A stretch of 64,000 nt of DNA from Dentipellis sp. KUC8613. Its lineage: Eukaryota; Basidiomycota; Agaricomycetes; Russulales; Hericiaceae. Of the stretch, positions 47,043 through 58,338 are shown piece after piece. Position 1 is the first letter of the stretch, and every line of letters begins with the position of its first letter. The stretch spans positions 63,966 through 127,965 of the forward strand of contig NSJX01000009.1 of assembly GCA_002286715.1 (NCBI GenBank), given 5' to 3'. A program made the position numbers and the translations under genes. The notes below the pieces were generated by a model. The model did no database searches and was not told the origin of the DNA. It was given only the letters and a program-made list of their open reading frames with translations.

Positions 47043-48049
47043 TTACGAGTGCGTGCACCGGCTTACTTTTGTGTTTGCTCTGAGGCTGATTTTTGGCATG
47101 TCAGTTGTTTATCGGTGCATACTGTTTGTCGTAGGAAGATAGAGGGAATCGGTCATCAATGAAGGAGATAAGAATGTAACAAGTGCTGTATAGGATTTGG
47201 TGTCAACTAGAGTTGGAATTGTGACAAGCATGAGGTCTTACCGAAAGCATTTTAGTGCAAATTCTTGCAGGAGATAGCTAGCATGGGTGACCCCCGAGGC
47301 TTCGAACCGCCCACGGAGTGATGTGGACGATTGCATTTGTATGCATGGCCTGTTATTTTCATGCATACGGTCAGTGTGCGGAAGAAATTCGAAGACTGAC
47401 CTGCAACCTTGAATCAACATATACCTAGAGCTAAGGCGGGTCAATCACAGATTTTCGGTTCCATTTTCTGCAGAGTGCGAAGGGATTCTCGGAGACCGCC
47501 CATACGTGTATATCGCGATGCAGGCCGACTCACATCAAGTACGTAGACCCTGGCAGGTGCGCGTTGTCGCTAAGACTATAATCGTGGGAGTTCACTTCCG
47601 GTTTAAGGGAGTCATAATCGGCTTCGCGATCGAACTGCGAATTCGACCCGTCGCCCAACAGCGCGCACCCTTGAGGTTGATCTCCTCCTGACCATAGCAT
47701 TCTGTCTTTTCAATCTAGTGGACGCTGATAATATGCATGGCTCCGAAACGATGAAGATGATGGTCAGACCCTCATTCCCGCTCTGAATGTTCCGGACGAA
47801 GTCCACGTTCAGGGTATCTATGTACGTTGAATCCTTCTTAATCTTCCAAAACCCTTTGTCGCATCTCCATCTTCTGTGTATGCTCCTGTACACGGCGGCT
47901 GTCCTCGCGTCGCTTATCATCAGTGACCGCCCATCTAAGGTCATCAAGGGTCTCTTTCCCGAGCGCAAAGGGTCTCCTGTGATCTGTCGCCATCGCAAGG
48001 CTATCCGAATTCACGGTCAGAACACATGGCAACATTCTGGCTCGCAAGG
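47043..48049. other. Intergenic region inside the repeat-peptide cluster
   Basis: Spacer between cluster genes 2 and 3. Two opposite open frames around 47612-48050 have no recognisable content. Confidence 0.35.
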
Positions 48050-48057
48050 TATATAAA
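48050..48057 (+). promoter_or_regulatory. TATA box, repeat-peptide gene 3
   Basis: TATATAAA, followed by a 5'-UTR intron (GGTGAGCG near 48117 to TACAG at 48170) shortly before the ATG at 48187. Confidence 0.5.
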
Positions 48058-48186
48058 GGAGACTTCGTGCAGGTCAGACGGGCCAGGATACCCAGTGCTG
48101 ATCTCATTAGGACCAGGTGAGCGCCTCGACAATTGCTTCGTCCCCAGTTTACTCGCTAAATACGTACAGGTCTCGCAATAACAACC

Positions 48187-48456
48187 ATGCTCGCCCGTAT
48201 CTACGCCCTCGTGTCCTTGCTCGTCGTCTTGCCGTTCGCCAGCGCCCTTCCCGCCGAAGCCCGCTACAATGCTAGGCACCTTACCGGGCTTCCACCCGCA
48301 GCGATAGAAGAGCGGTATTACACGACGCTGCCAGCTACGTTTGGAGTCCGTGAACCCACTCCGGTTCGAGGCGGCCCGGGTAACATCGGCGGTCTCTGTG
48401 AGTACCACTTCCTATAACACTTCCTCTAAGTAACGACTAATTATTCCCTGGCAGAA
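48187..48456 (+). CDS. Secreted RHLT-type small precursor (cluster gene 3)
   Basis: 70 residues. Signal peptide MLARIYALVSLLVVLPFASA is close to those of the neighbours. The mature part has one RHLTGLPPAAIEER unit and a degenerate second (YYTTLPATFGVREP), then GGPGNIGGL. A 57-nt intron (48398-48454; GTGAGT donor, ACGACTAAT branch-like site) splits the stop codon: T before the intron, AA after it. Without splicing the frame would add six residues. The bases just before the ATG (CAATAACAACC) match those of gene 4 (CAATAGCAAAC). Confidence 0.68.
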
Positions 48457-48715
48457 TGGTTCATCTCGAAAGGTGTTAGACGTGCAAACACTGGCAGGGG
48501 AGTCGTTCTTGCGTAATCACTTGTAAACCTTGGCTGTGATGAGTTTAATGAGTGGCAAAACATAGGATTGCGCAGGTTTTATCGAATCGCCCGATGAGTC
48601 CACCCGTGCTTGACGGTGAGGGTATCTTCGAAGATATATGAGACAAACCACTTGATTTCCTTCGCCGTCGTGATGTTCATTGACCGACGTACTCGTAGTT
48701 CTTGCAATAGCAAAC

Positions 48716-49033
48716 ATGTTCTCCCGCCTCTGTGCTCTCGTATCCCTGCTCGTCATCTTGCCGCTTGCTAGCGCTCTTCCCGCAGAAGTCTGCCACGACG
48801 CCGGGCGACTCGAACAGCGGCACCTCACTGCACGTCGGCCTGCTATCAACGAGCGCCACCTCACCGCTTTTCCGCCCACAATTCATGAGCGACATCTCTC
48901 CGCACTGCCGCCTGCGAAGGGCAAGCGCCTCCCGACCGCGCTTTCTCCTGTTCCTGCTGGCGGCATCTGTGAGTCCTCCTTCCTGACAGCATTTTTCGGC
49001 CGATTATTGGTTCAAAGGCGTGACTTGTCAGAA
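48716..49033 (+). CDS. Secreted RHLT-repeat small precursor (cluster gene 4)
   Basis: 84 residues. Signal peptide MFSRLCALVSLLVILPLASA differs from gene 3 at few positions. The mature part has three 12-residue units, RHLTARRPAINE, RHLTAFPPTIHE and RHLSALPPAKGK, a degenerate fourth (RLPTALSP), and PVPAGGI. It holds dibasic RR and KR, possible Kex2-type sites. A 63-nt intron (48969-49031, GTGAGT donor) again lies between T and AA of the stop codon, exactly as in gene 3, so the two are recent duplicates. Only 260 bp separate them. Confidence 0.68.
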
Positions 49034-50687
49034 CAATAGGGTATAGATTTTGGACATTAGTGCTAGCCTTAGGCTACCCTAGTGGATTTGACGAGTCGTA
49101 GTGCTTAGGGTTCAAGTGTTCGAGAGATTTATTAGTGTTCGATGGTGAAGGTTTTCTCGAAGATATCTGGAAGACAACGGTTGCCTCGCATTACTTTCTT
49201 CGTTTCTTCTGAATCCTCACGTCACGTCAAACCACCCAAGTTAGCCGCTAGACTGTTTGTCCATGTTACCCGCCTGGCGAACAACTGGACGCGGTCTGCT
49301 CAAAGCCGACAGCCGGCTTCAGCTCCCCGCCATGTCATCTACTTATCGTCCGTCCCCAGGCCCGACTGTGCCTACGATCGCAAATTCGAAGGATCGTCTG
49401 GCTATCATGACATCACAACATCGTGGACGATGGTCTGATGCCGCACAGCTTGCAGATGGCCGACCCGTCGGCTTTCTAAGTTATAAGCGAGCGCCAGTAT
49501 CTTCATTTTGTTCGCCTATACCGCCGTGAGTCTTGCCAACACCTCTTGGACCCAATTCTGCTCCTGGGCTGATGATATACATGGCGATTGCGCAGACTAA
49601 AATTCGGAATCTCCGTATGCCCCTGTCCATTCAATGAGTACCCTCTGCGTCACCGTCCAACTTGAATCTCCGCGAGCCCGCATCTACAGACCCAGACCCC
49701 TATGCACCTATGCACGTCTGCGCGTAAGCCCCAAAACCAGCTCGAGCTTTCCTTCTCGGCCTCGACAGACCGCATGCCAAGACGAACCCGGACTCTACCC
49801 CAGCAGCCGATCGCAGGGATTCGGAATGTGCCACAGTGCACAGCGGTCGTCCAGCTGCCCTGTTGGAGGAGTTTTCCCGAGCGTGGTGTGCGCTGCTCTC
49901 ACAGTGCCAGCACGATCCCGGCGCGCGTCCGCCTCACTGCTCGTCCCGCCTTCAGCCCGATCATATTGTCCTGATCCCTCGCTGCACCGCATTCGACAAT
50001 CGGAAGCGGGTAATCTGCAAGTCGCCGAAGGCATAAACTGAACTTGCCGGGGCACTGCGAGTGTACGTCCTTTTCTCAAAAATTTCGCTGCGAGGATGTC
50101 ACTGTCTTTTGGGCACGGTGGTAGACCGCATGCGCAGAATATTCCCTCGTGTCGACGACAGCCGGGGGAAATTGCCTTGAGGAGTTGCAGAACGTCGGTG
50201 TCCAGCGGCACTGATATCAAGACAGCGGGACCGCGTTATCAGTATGTCCCCGTGCGCGCGCATATCCAGGATGCCCGCGTACGGCCAACACTGTCCCGCA
50301 GCTGTCTGCACCCGCGCATGTTTCCCCGCACCCTGTGCCATTACACATTCACATTCCAGCCCTTGCGAGATGGGTTCCTGATACTAATACTGATCCCGTT
50401 TTTCTTTGCAGGCCGGCCCCCCGCGTGCAGGTCAGCAGCTTGAGCACATAAAGGTGCCCCGGCACCGAAGTGACATCCATTCGCTCCCGGCTGGGAGGAT
50501 TGGCGCTCGCGCACGGTAGTCGGACTTGGGCTCGAGGTTCGGTGTCGATATCGGTAGGCGTTCATATAATGCTCGCGTCTTTGTGATTGAATCTTGATTC
50601 CCTTCCTTCCCACTCCCATCTAGGATTTGACTCGCACTCGGCTTTGGCCCTCACTGTCATTTCTGCCCGCCGGCCAGAGACACCACG
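49034..50687. other. Intergenic region downstream of the repeat-peptide cluster
   Basis: At 49137-49205 the sequence partly matches the spacer before gene 4 (GGTGA-GG, TCGAAGATAT, GACAA), a trace of the tandem duplication without a following gene. Open frames elsewhere are unrecognised. Confidence 0.4.
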
Positions 50688-50946
50688 ATGCTCGCTCTCA
50701 ACCGTGTTCATGTCGCTGTGGTCGTGCTCCTCGCCACGCTCAGGCTCGCAGGTGCCACCTCGTCCGAGACGGGCCACTTCTTTACGGAGCCGTTCACGGG
50801 TTTTCCGGACGGGGTGACTGCGACCGCGCCGCGGCATACGTCGGCGTGCGTATGCTCTAGCAATAAGTCGTCGTAGGGACGGTACTGACGTTGAGATTTT
50901 TTTGTGTTATAGGCCGCAGAAGGCTCACGACGCGGGGGAGTTTTGA
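50688..50946 (+). CDS. Small secreted protein
   Basis: Unrecognised. ATG at 50688 gives signal peptide RVHVAVVVLLATLRLAGATS, then mature SETGHFFTEPFTGFPDGVTA. A phase-2 intron (GTGCGT at about 50847 to TTATAG at 50911, branch-like ACTGAC) joins to PQKAHDAGEF and a TGA. Product about 63 residues, no Cys in the mature part after splicing. Read through, it would end after about 62 residues with two Cys. Leader quality and the clean intron support a gene, but no homologue is known to me. Confidence 0.45.
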
Positions 50947-53083
50947 GATCCCACCGCGGTCAGTCGCTGTGTGGACGCGAGATGGACGAGGTGTGAGCCG
51001 CGCGAATGTGTTCGATAGGTCGCGGTGAGGTTGCGCGGTGAGGTGGTGGGGCGGATGGGTTGGAGGACTAGCGCGGCTGCGGTGGTTATTTTTCGGAGCG
51101 GGGTGGCAGGGAGGGGGAGGGGGACTGGGCGGCCTGGAGGGGGTGGCGGTCTTGACTCTTGTGCGGTCGTCTCGCGGTGCGCGAGCTGGCATCGAGGGAG
51201 GGGGGAATCTGGGTCGGCCGGATCATAGGTTTGAGAGCCCACAGGAGAGCTGTTGGGTAGGCACGCCGCAAGAGTGGAACTGGCGTGAGCGGCAGCCCAG
51301 GTGCGTGTTGAGCTTCTGTGACATGGTGGCGAGAGGCAAGCGGTGCTGACTGAGCCGCCTGATCCCAGACGCCACTGCCTTCCTTCATATTGCCACCACC
51401 TCATTCATCATGCTTTCCCTCGCTGCCACTTGCCCGCTTCGCAACCGTCCGTTCTCGGTACCGCAGCTGTCGGAGTATTTCAGTGTATTATTGGAATTCC
51501 CCTTCGCCCCCAGTACCCAGATTCCCCTCACATTTTATACGCTCGACGCGATCGATACGGACAAGGACTCTTAGATACAGACTTTTTTCTCCCTGGTTTT
51601 CATGGACTGGCGGTTTACGGACTCCTCGATGTATTGCTACTGCTGCTGTTAATCCTTATCCTCCCCTCCCCCATTCCATGGACGATCTTCTGGATATATC
51701 GCATGTCCCTCTATTTTTCGCTTCTATATTCTACAACGATGTCCCGCGATGAGCCGCCACCGACAGCCGATGGCCAACCACCGGCCAACCAACATTACTG
51801 ACCCGTTCTTGTCGTCGTCGCACGCGATCTGCGGCTCACGCTTCCTCTGCCGTTCGAAACCTCCCCTACCGTTCGCGCCCCCTGCCATTCGTACTTCCTC
51901 GCCGCTCGCACCTCCCCCGCCGTGCGATTCCCCGCTGCTTTGTCGTCAGAACTGGATCATTCGTGTTACTCCACGGCACCCGCTTTTCTGTAATTTACCG
52001 CCTCTGCGGTCTAGATGCCGCGCCTGCAGTGAGTCGAATGACCGGCAAGTATATATCATCCCATTTTTATTTGCCGCCGTGCGCCGTCGATGACCGCTCG
52101 ATTCACAGCTTTCCCCCTTCCCGGACGCTATGCCAGTGACTGCCCGCCTCCCTGCTTATATCTTGACGTCGCCTCTTTCCCCGCTGTCGACTCGGAGACC
52201 TGCCTCCCCCTCCTCAAAAAATGCTACCATCGCCTGCCCTACGAATACCCTTCACCCATGAGTACCAGCATCCAGTGTGTTCCCGTCAGGCGTGTCGTGC
52301 AATGGTTTCACCGGTAAATAAAAAAGAGCACGAAGGGAGATGATCAACGTCAAGAGCAGCGTGGGTTGGTCACTGCCGCCGGCACGCGGATGGCCTGGGC
52401 GCTCCCCCTGAAAGCAGCCTTGGCAGTGCCTACTGTACGCCAGCATCGAGCGGACTACAGTACTTACAGGCGAATGCCCCTCCCCTTTCATATGAAAGCC
52501 AACGAGGCGACGTCGACGTTTTTGGGATGACGGGCTCGGAAATCGGAGTCCAATGTGGACGCCGAAGTCGACACGTACCGCGCGACACAGCGAGTACTGC
52601 CACCTCAGTGTCAGGAGGACATATAAAGCAGCGTGGGGGGATTAGACATGCGCCGTGCGCAGCGGCGGAGCGTTATGCAGGCACGGTGGTGAGTGCTGCC
52701 CGCGGCGCGTGGTTGGTGCATTGCTGCGTTAGGCAAAGAAAGCGTCGATGTGGATATATGGATGGTTCTTCTCTGTGGTGCGGCTTACGGGAAGGCGGGG
52801 TTCTCGCCGTGGATGGGACGTCCGTAGGATCAGTTGAAGTAATATATTCGTATAGCATAGTTGTTCATACTCGTATTACATTTCGTGTCGTCGCTCGAGT
52901 CGGCCGATGTCTAGTTGTCTGCTTGGTCAGATGGGACTTTTATGTACCCCGCTGCTGCATACGAGCAATGAGAAAATGATACCTCCGAGCGAGGACGTTA
53001 CGGTGGCGTTACTGCGCAGTCGAGTGTACGGCCTTGAATAAGAGGTCAATCCACGAGGTATGAAAGAAGATGACAAACTTACT
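50947..53083. other. Long intergenic region, strand-asymmetric
   Basis: G-rich at 51020-51250, then C/T-rich on the plus strand over about 51380-52250. Long open frames here have low-complexity products and no leader or motif; I do not call a gene. Confidence 0.35.
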
Positions 53084-53380
53084 TCACATACGGCGACTCC
53101 GTCTCTTGAAAGGTTTCGTATATCCTCTTGACTCTGACGGGTCTGGAGCGGGCGACTTCGGATACACTTTATGAGGGCTGTCGAGGGGCTCCCCCAGTCT
53201 GGGATCTGGCTGTTCATTAATCTCTCCGTAACTCAGCAAGGGAGATCGCTGGGAGTGATACCAGTATCGAGGCTGAGGGGAGGCTATCGGGATGAGGGCC
53301 TGAATGGGCTTATTGGGCTTGGGTGGCTGCGGCGATGGACCGCGGGGCTTGGTAGATGGGCGTTGTAGGGCGTTGCTCAT
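53084..53380 (-). CDS. Hypothetical Pro-rich basic protein
   Basis: Unrecognised 98-codon frame starting MSNALQRPSTKPRGPSPQPP and ending KPFKRRSRRM. Pro-, Arg- and Lys-rich, with no membrane segment. A TATAAAC on the minus strand (53439-53445) lies about 60 bp upstream. A GTATGT donor inside the last codons could extend it into a further short exon. Weak call. Confidence 0.3.
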   Translation of the reverse strand: MSNALQRPSTKPRGPSPQPPKPNKPIQALIPIASPQPRYWYHSQRSPLLSYGEINEQPDPRLGEPLDSPHKVYPKSPAPDPSESRGYTKPFKRRSRRM

Positions 53381-53522
53381 TCAGAAGAGAGGGGGATTAT
53401 GAGGAGGTGCGCTTACCGGAAAGGTCAAGGGCTATTCGGTTTATATGCTCTACTGGTAACTGTACGTTTGTGTTGCTGAGTGTTCATCTGTCCCTAGACT
53501 AGACAACGTCCTGACAGCAACG

Positions 53523-53842
53523 TCAGTAGAGCCGAGACACCATCGCCACTGCGATATGGAGAGACACATAGGGAGGAAAGAAAGTTATAATACGTTTGTA
53601 CTCGTACATACTCGTCGGCCTTACATACCGCACGTTTGCTGTCCTACGCGTTCAGCGGTCTCGAACAACGCTAGCATAGTGTCCCTGTAGCGACGATGAT
53701 GGCCGGGCCTAGAAAGCCGGAGCTGTGTTATTGAAGGAACGCCTTGATACATACGTTTGTTCACGACGACAACGTTGAACTGGCCAACGTCTGACGAGAT
53801 GAAGAGAAGAAGGGCCACCACGCGCAGTGGCTGTGCCTCCAT
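53523..53842 (-). CDS. Hypothetical small protein, head to head with the ABC transporter gene
   Basis: Unrecognised. Start at 53842 (MEAQPLRVVALLLFISSDVG). Two introns with GTATGT donors and CTAG / CGCAG acceptors join in frame to PLFETAERVGQQTC and GVAMVSRLY, giving about 52 residues with one hydrophobic N-terminal segment. The alternative is a non-spliced 73-codon frame. Only 195 bp separate its start from that of the ABC transporter. Confidence 0.3.
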
Positions 53843-54036
53843 GACTGACGTTGGGGGTGTGCGCTGACGTGAGAATGTTTACGTCCGCGTTTTCGGGGAG
53901 GCGCGCGGGAGACGAGCGTCATCGCCCGCTGCAGCCCCGACTCTCAGCCCGACTCTTGCATGCCGCCCGCCTCCCGCCCCCGCCCTCCCCGCCCGACATA
54001 GACTAACAACGCCGCCCTCTTTTTGATACCGCCACC

Positions 54037-57000
54037 ATGCTCCGGACGGCGGCGACGACCTTCATGCCGCTTCCGGGTCTCCGCATCCCGCTCGGTGTCG
54101 CCCACGGCGTGCACCTGCGCCCCCTCTCGCGGGCCCTGCACACCTCCCCCATCATCGCACGGACTGCTCGCCAACATTCACCACTCCCTTTCTCGAAGCA
54201 TTTTACACCTTCCCTTTTCCTCCGCTTTGCGTCAACTACACCGACACCGACACCGGCACCAGCATCTTCGCCGACACCACCTCCCGCGCCAGCGCCAACA
54301 CCACCAGCGAAGGATCCATCACCACCATCGAAACCCGCAAAGTCGAAAACTGGCTCATTGTCTTCTCGCATCACTTCTCTCATCGTTGGTTCCAATGAAG
54401 ACAAAGCGTCCACGGCCTCGCTCCGCATGCTCGTGTCCCTTGCACGTGCCGAGCGCAAGCCCATTACTTTGGCTATGAGCCTGCTTCTCATCTCATCGGC
54501 GGTGTCTCTCTCTATTCCCTTCACGGTCGGTCGATTAATCGACTTCTTTACCTCGCCCAACCCGGTGCGTTTGCCGTGTCTTCCGCTTGAATAATGGTAT
54601 TCTGAATTGGTCAGCGAATAGCAAATCCCATACGGCCTCTCTCTCGCTTCGGCGTCTGCCATTCTGCTGCTCGTGTTTTCCATCGGTGGTGCAGCGAATG
54701 CCGGGCGCTCATACCTCATGCGCATGTCAGGTGCGTCCCAAGTTTATTTATTGCGGTAATAATATCTCAAGGCTCGTACAGGCGAGCGTATCATCGCTCG
54801 CCTGCGGGATCGGACCTTCAGCTCAGCATTGCGTCAGGAGATAGACTACATTGAGCGTAATCCTGGAGAAGGAGATGTACTCAGTCGGTTGAGCTCGGAT
54901 ACTGGAATTGTCGGTAACAGGTGCGGTCGGCTTTGCTTTTGTCATTTCAGATCGTGGTGTTTCTTGACAATCCGGCCTACGCGAGATGTGCCGCAAAGAA
55001 TGGATATACGCATAAGAGCGGACATCTCCCAACTTTGTCGCCGTGGTCGCGTTTTCACCGCTGACTTTCTGACTTGTGATGTAGCGTTACTCAAAACCTC
55101 TCCGACGGTCTTCGTGCGGTCGTCATGTCTTTCGCTGGTCGTACGTGACATTCTGCCTTTTAATACTGTATTCGCTCACCCAAAGGACTCAATCCCGTGC
55201 GCATATACTCACCCGTTTCTGGTATACGCTGTGGTGGCCGCCTTTATTAGTTGGCGCCATGTTTTACCTCAGCCCGCAACTCACGCTTCTCATGCTCTCT
55301 GTCGTTCCACCTATCTCACTTGGTGCTGTGAGTGCTTGCTTCTCTGTACATTCTGATGTCCCCATATTGACTTCGTTGGCACCCCTCGGCACGCATATAT
55401 TTACCTATATTGTGAACCGCGTATCATTGTCACACTTGGTATATGCGTCCATCTAGGTCATATACGGTCGCTACATCAAAAGGCTCTCCACGAGAACGCA
55501 AGAAGCTCTCGGTGAGATGACAAAGGTGCGCATATATCTTGATACCGCGCTTTCATTACTCTTGTCCTCATGTTCTATGCTAGGTGGCACAAGAGTCGTT
55601 GTCCGCGCTGCGCACCGTTCAGGCTTCGAATGCGCAAGCGAACCAAATGGCACTCTTCTCGACTCGCGTACGCGAGGTCATCGAGCTCTGCCGGAAGGAG
55701 GCCGTCGCTAGCGCGGTGTTTTTCGGCAGTACCGGATGGAGTGGCAATGTCGTTTTGTTGGCCCTTCTGGGGTACGGTAAGTGTGCTCATTCATTCCACC
55801 TCGTTATTTCCGCTTCGTCTAATTCCAACTTCGTTCCTCTGTCCAGGCGGCTCGCTCGTCAGCAGAGGCGTAATCTCCGTCGGCGACCTTACCAGCCTCC
55901 TGATGTACACCGTCTACGTCGGCAGCGGCCTCCAAATGCTCACGTTCGTCACCCCACTCTGCACGTCCTCCCCACACACTAATCTGTGCCTTCCCCACAC
56001 CACAGCGGGTTCTTCGTAAGCACCCCCTATCAGATCCAGATTCCCGCCGCCCTTTCCTGACGTGCCCGCAGAGCGGCCTCATGCGGGGCCTCGGCGCGTC
56101 CACGCGCCTCTTCTCGCTGCTCGAGCGCCAGCCCGCCATCCCGCCGGACATGGGCGTGCCCCTCGCGCCGACGCGGACCGGCCCCGTCCGGTTCGACCAC
56201 GTGCGCTTCTCGTACCCCAGCCGCGCGGGCGTGGGCATTTTGGATGGATTTGATCTGACGGTCGGCGTTGGGGAGAGTGTGGTCATTGTGTGAGTTGTTG
56301 TTTTGATTGCGAGATCGGCGTGTGGGCGCGGGTTTTGGATGGAGTGCTGATGCTCTGGTGGGCGTGTAGGGGAAAGAGTGGCAGTGGCAAGTCGTCGTTG
56401 CTGTCGCTACTTTTGAGGTATTATGATCCGGTTGAGGGGAAGGTGACGTTTGATGGTCAAGGTGTGTTCGGTTTTCAGCACTGTCTTGTCCGATGATTGA
56501 CTTGTGTTGTCAGACATTCGCGAATTCACTCCTGCGTCGTGGCGAAATGCTATCGGGATCGTACCCCAGGTGCGTTCCCCATTCTATCAGCGTGGCACGG
56601 AAGGACGCTGAGCATCTTGCGACTATAGGACCCAGTCCTCTTCACAGGAACGATTGCGTCGAACATTGCTGTAGGAAGCCCGAATGCAACACGCGAGGAG
56701 ATCGAGGCTGCTGCCAGGGAGGCGAACTGCGAATTCGTCTGGGGCCTGCCGAATGGATTCGATACCGAGAGTACGTCTCTAATCCTTTTTCCCGTTTATA
56801 TTCCTTCCTCCGTTTTATCTTCAGTCTCCTACCGCCTTCTTTGTCGCCTGCTTTCATGATTTAAATCGTGTGCTGACAATCAATGCAGTCGGCAGACTCA
56901 GCCTGAGCGGTGGCCAGCGCCAGCGCCTCGCAATCGCGCGTGCGCTCCTGAAGAAGCCGAAGATCTTGGCTATGGACGAGGCGACGAGCTCGTTGGACGC

Positions 57001-57592
57001 TGCGTCTGAACGCCGGGTGCGTCTGCCCTTTCCCCCTTCTGCTTGGTGGAGCAAAAGACGACTGACAGGTGGTGCTGCGTGCAGGTGAACGACGCGATTG
57101 ATAAGGTCCTCGAGTCGCGCGAGACGACGTGCATTTTCGTCGCGCATCGGCTGTCGACGATCGCTAGGGCGGAGAAGATCGTTGTTCTCGAAGGTACGTG
57201 TTATATTTCATCGTCTATTCCAGGCGCTAATGTCATCCTCAATTGTAGATGGTCGCGTAACCGAGACTGGGTCCTATAGAGAACTCGTACGTCTCCACTC
57301 CCCCGTCCCATAGTTTTTCAAAGTACTGACCCATGATGTGATGTAGCTCCACAAGAAAGACTCGCGCTTCCGCCTGCTCATGGCCGCCCAGCTCAGCGCG
57401 ATGGACGTCGACGGCGTGCCCGAGCACGTGAAAGAGTCCGAGTCTGCGGACGAGGATGACGACTTTGCCGACGAGGTCGAGATCAAGGCCGAGGACGCGG
57501 AGGCGGACAAGGGCAAGGGAGAGAAGCCCACGCCCGTCCCGGTCCCGGAGGCGAAGCCGAGCTCGGGCTCCTCGCCGCAGGCAACGCTGTAA
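54037..57592 (+). CDS. Mitochondrial ABC half-transporter, MDL1/ABCB10 type
   Basis: Homodimeric exporter of the mitochondrial inner membrane. The first 80 residues are an Arg/Ser-rich presequence ([20 protein letters not shown]) and a Pro/Thr linker. The membrane domain follows in many exons: [131 protein letters not shown]. Nucleotide-binding domain: Walker [22 protein letters not shown]-loop [14 protein letters not shown], signature [18 protein letters not shown], Walker [14 protein letters not shown], His switch [12 protein letters not shown]. It ends with a Glu/Asp/Pro-rich tail of about 60 residues. About fifteen introns. Peptide or heme-related transport is known for relatives; substrate here is open. 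Confidence 0.93.
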
Positions 57593-58338
57593 TGAGGGGG
57601 TGGATCTGGATCATGAGATACTTGACGCTAATCACTGTTCACTGTTCGCTGCTCACTACATACTCACTGGCTGGTGCAAACGCAAATCGGATACTGTTAC
57701 CATTGGTTGGTGCGAAGGAAGAGGAGGAGGCGGAGAAATTTAGAGTAGGTAGGTAGGTATGGTTATGGTATTGTAGGTTAAGTAAATTAGGGGAACTTTG
57801 GGGGAGGGGGGTAATTATGCATTGCATTTGGACACGGTTCGAACTTCGAAGGGATGGGTTTGTGAGGGCGGGGTGGGAGAGCCGGCCGGCGGTGTCGGTC
57901 GCGTGCGAAATGGTAAGGTACGTACGTATGCAAGGTTTCTAGGGTTGGATATGCGTGAGTGCGTGGATTACATAGAAAGATGTCAGGGTTGGCTTAGGCA
58001 CTGAACGGTGTGTTGAGGGTTGAATAGTGATGGTTGAACGTTGAACATTGATAGCCGGAAAGCCAATGCGGATCTCACAAAACAGATTTTTCCCGGAAAT
58101 TCTGACTTCGTGCTGTCTCAGCACGTTCTACGGTGGTAAAAGATGGTGTTGCATTGACAATTCTCAGCCGTGCCGTGACATTCCGGTACACATACATACG
58201 AAGCAGCTAGAATGTACTCATTGGTTGCTCAAGATCGATATCCTAGTCCCATGCTGCAGATCAACAAATTCAGCGTCGGCGGGAAAATAGACGGGGATTC
58301 ACGGCACATACCGCAACGGCTTGAAATTCTGTACTAGC
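57593..58338. other. Convergent 3' intergenic region
   Basis: 3' sides of the ABC transporter and the ECFG miniprotein gene. G-rich runs at 57730-57900; nothing else recognised. Confidence 0.45.

Noticed and set aside
44675..49033. Idea that the repeat cluster is a CRISPR array or a mating-pheromone locus
   Set aside because: Repeats are in frame and protein-coding without spacers of the CRISPR type, and no product ends in a CaaX box; no pheromone receptor gene was seen.
49269..49680. Possible two-exon gene with a GTGAGT intron after 49529
   Set aside because: Joined product has no recognisable feature and starts lack context; kept out for want of evidence.
51343..51801. 152-codon plus frame with a Leu-rich hydrophobic run
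   Set aside because: Lies in a C/T-rich tract, where such hydrophobic runs arise by composition; no other gene feature.
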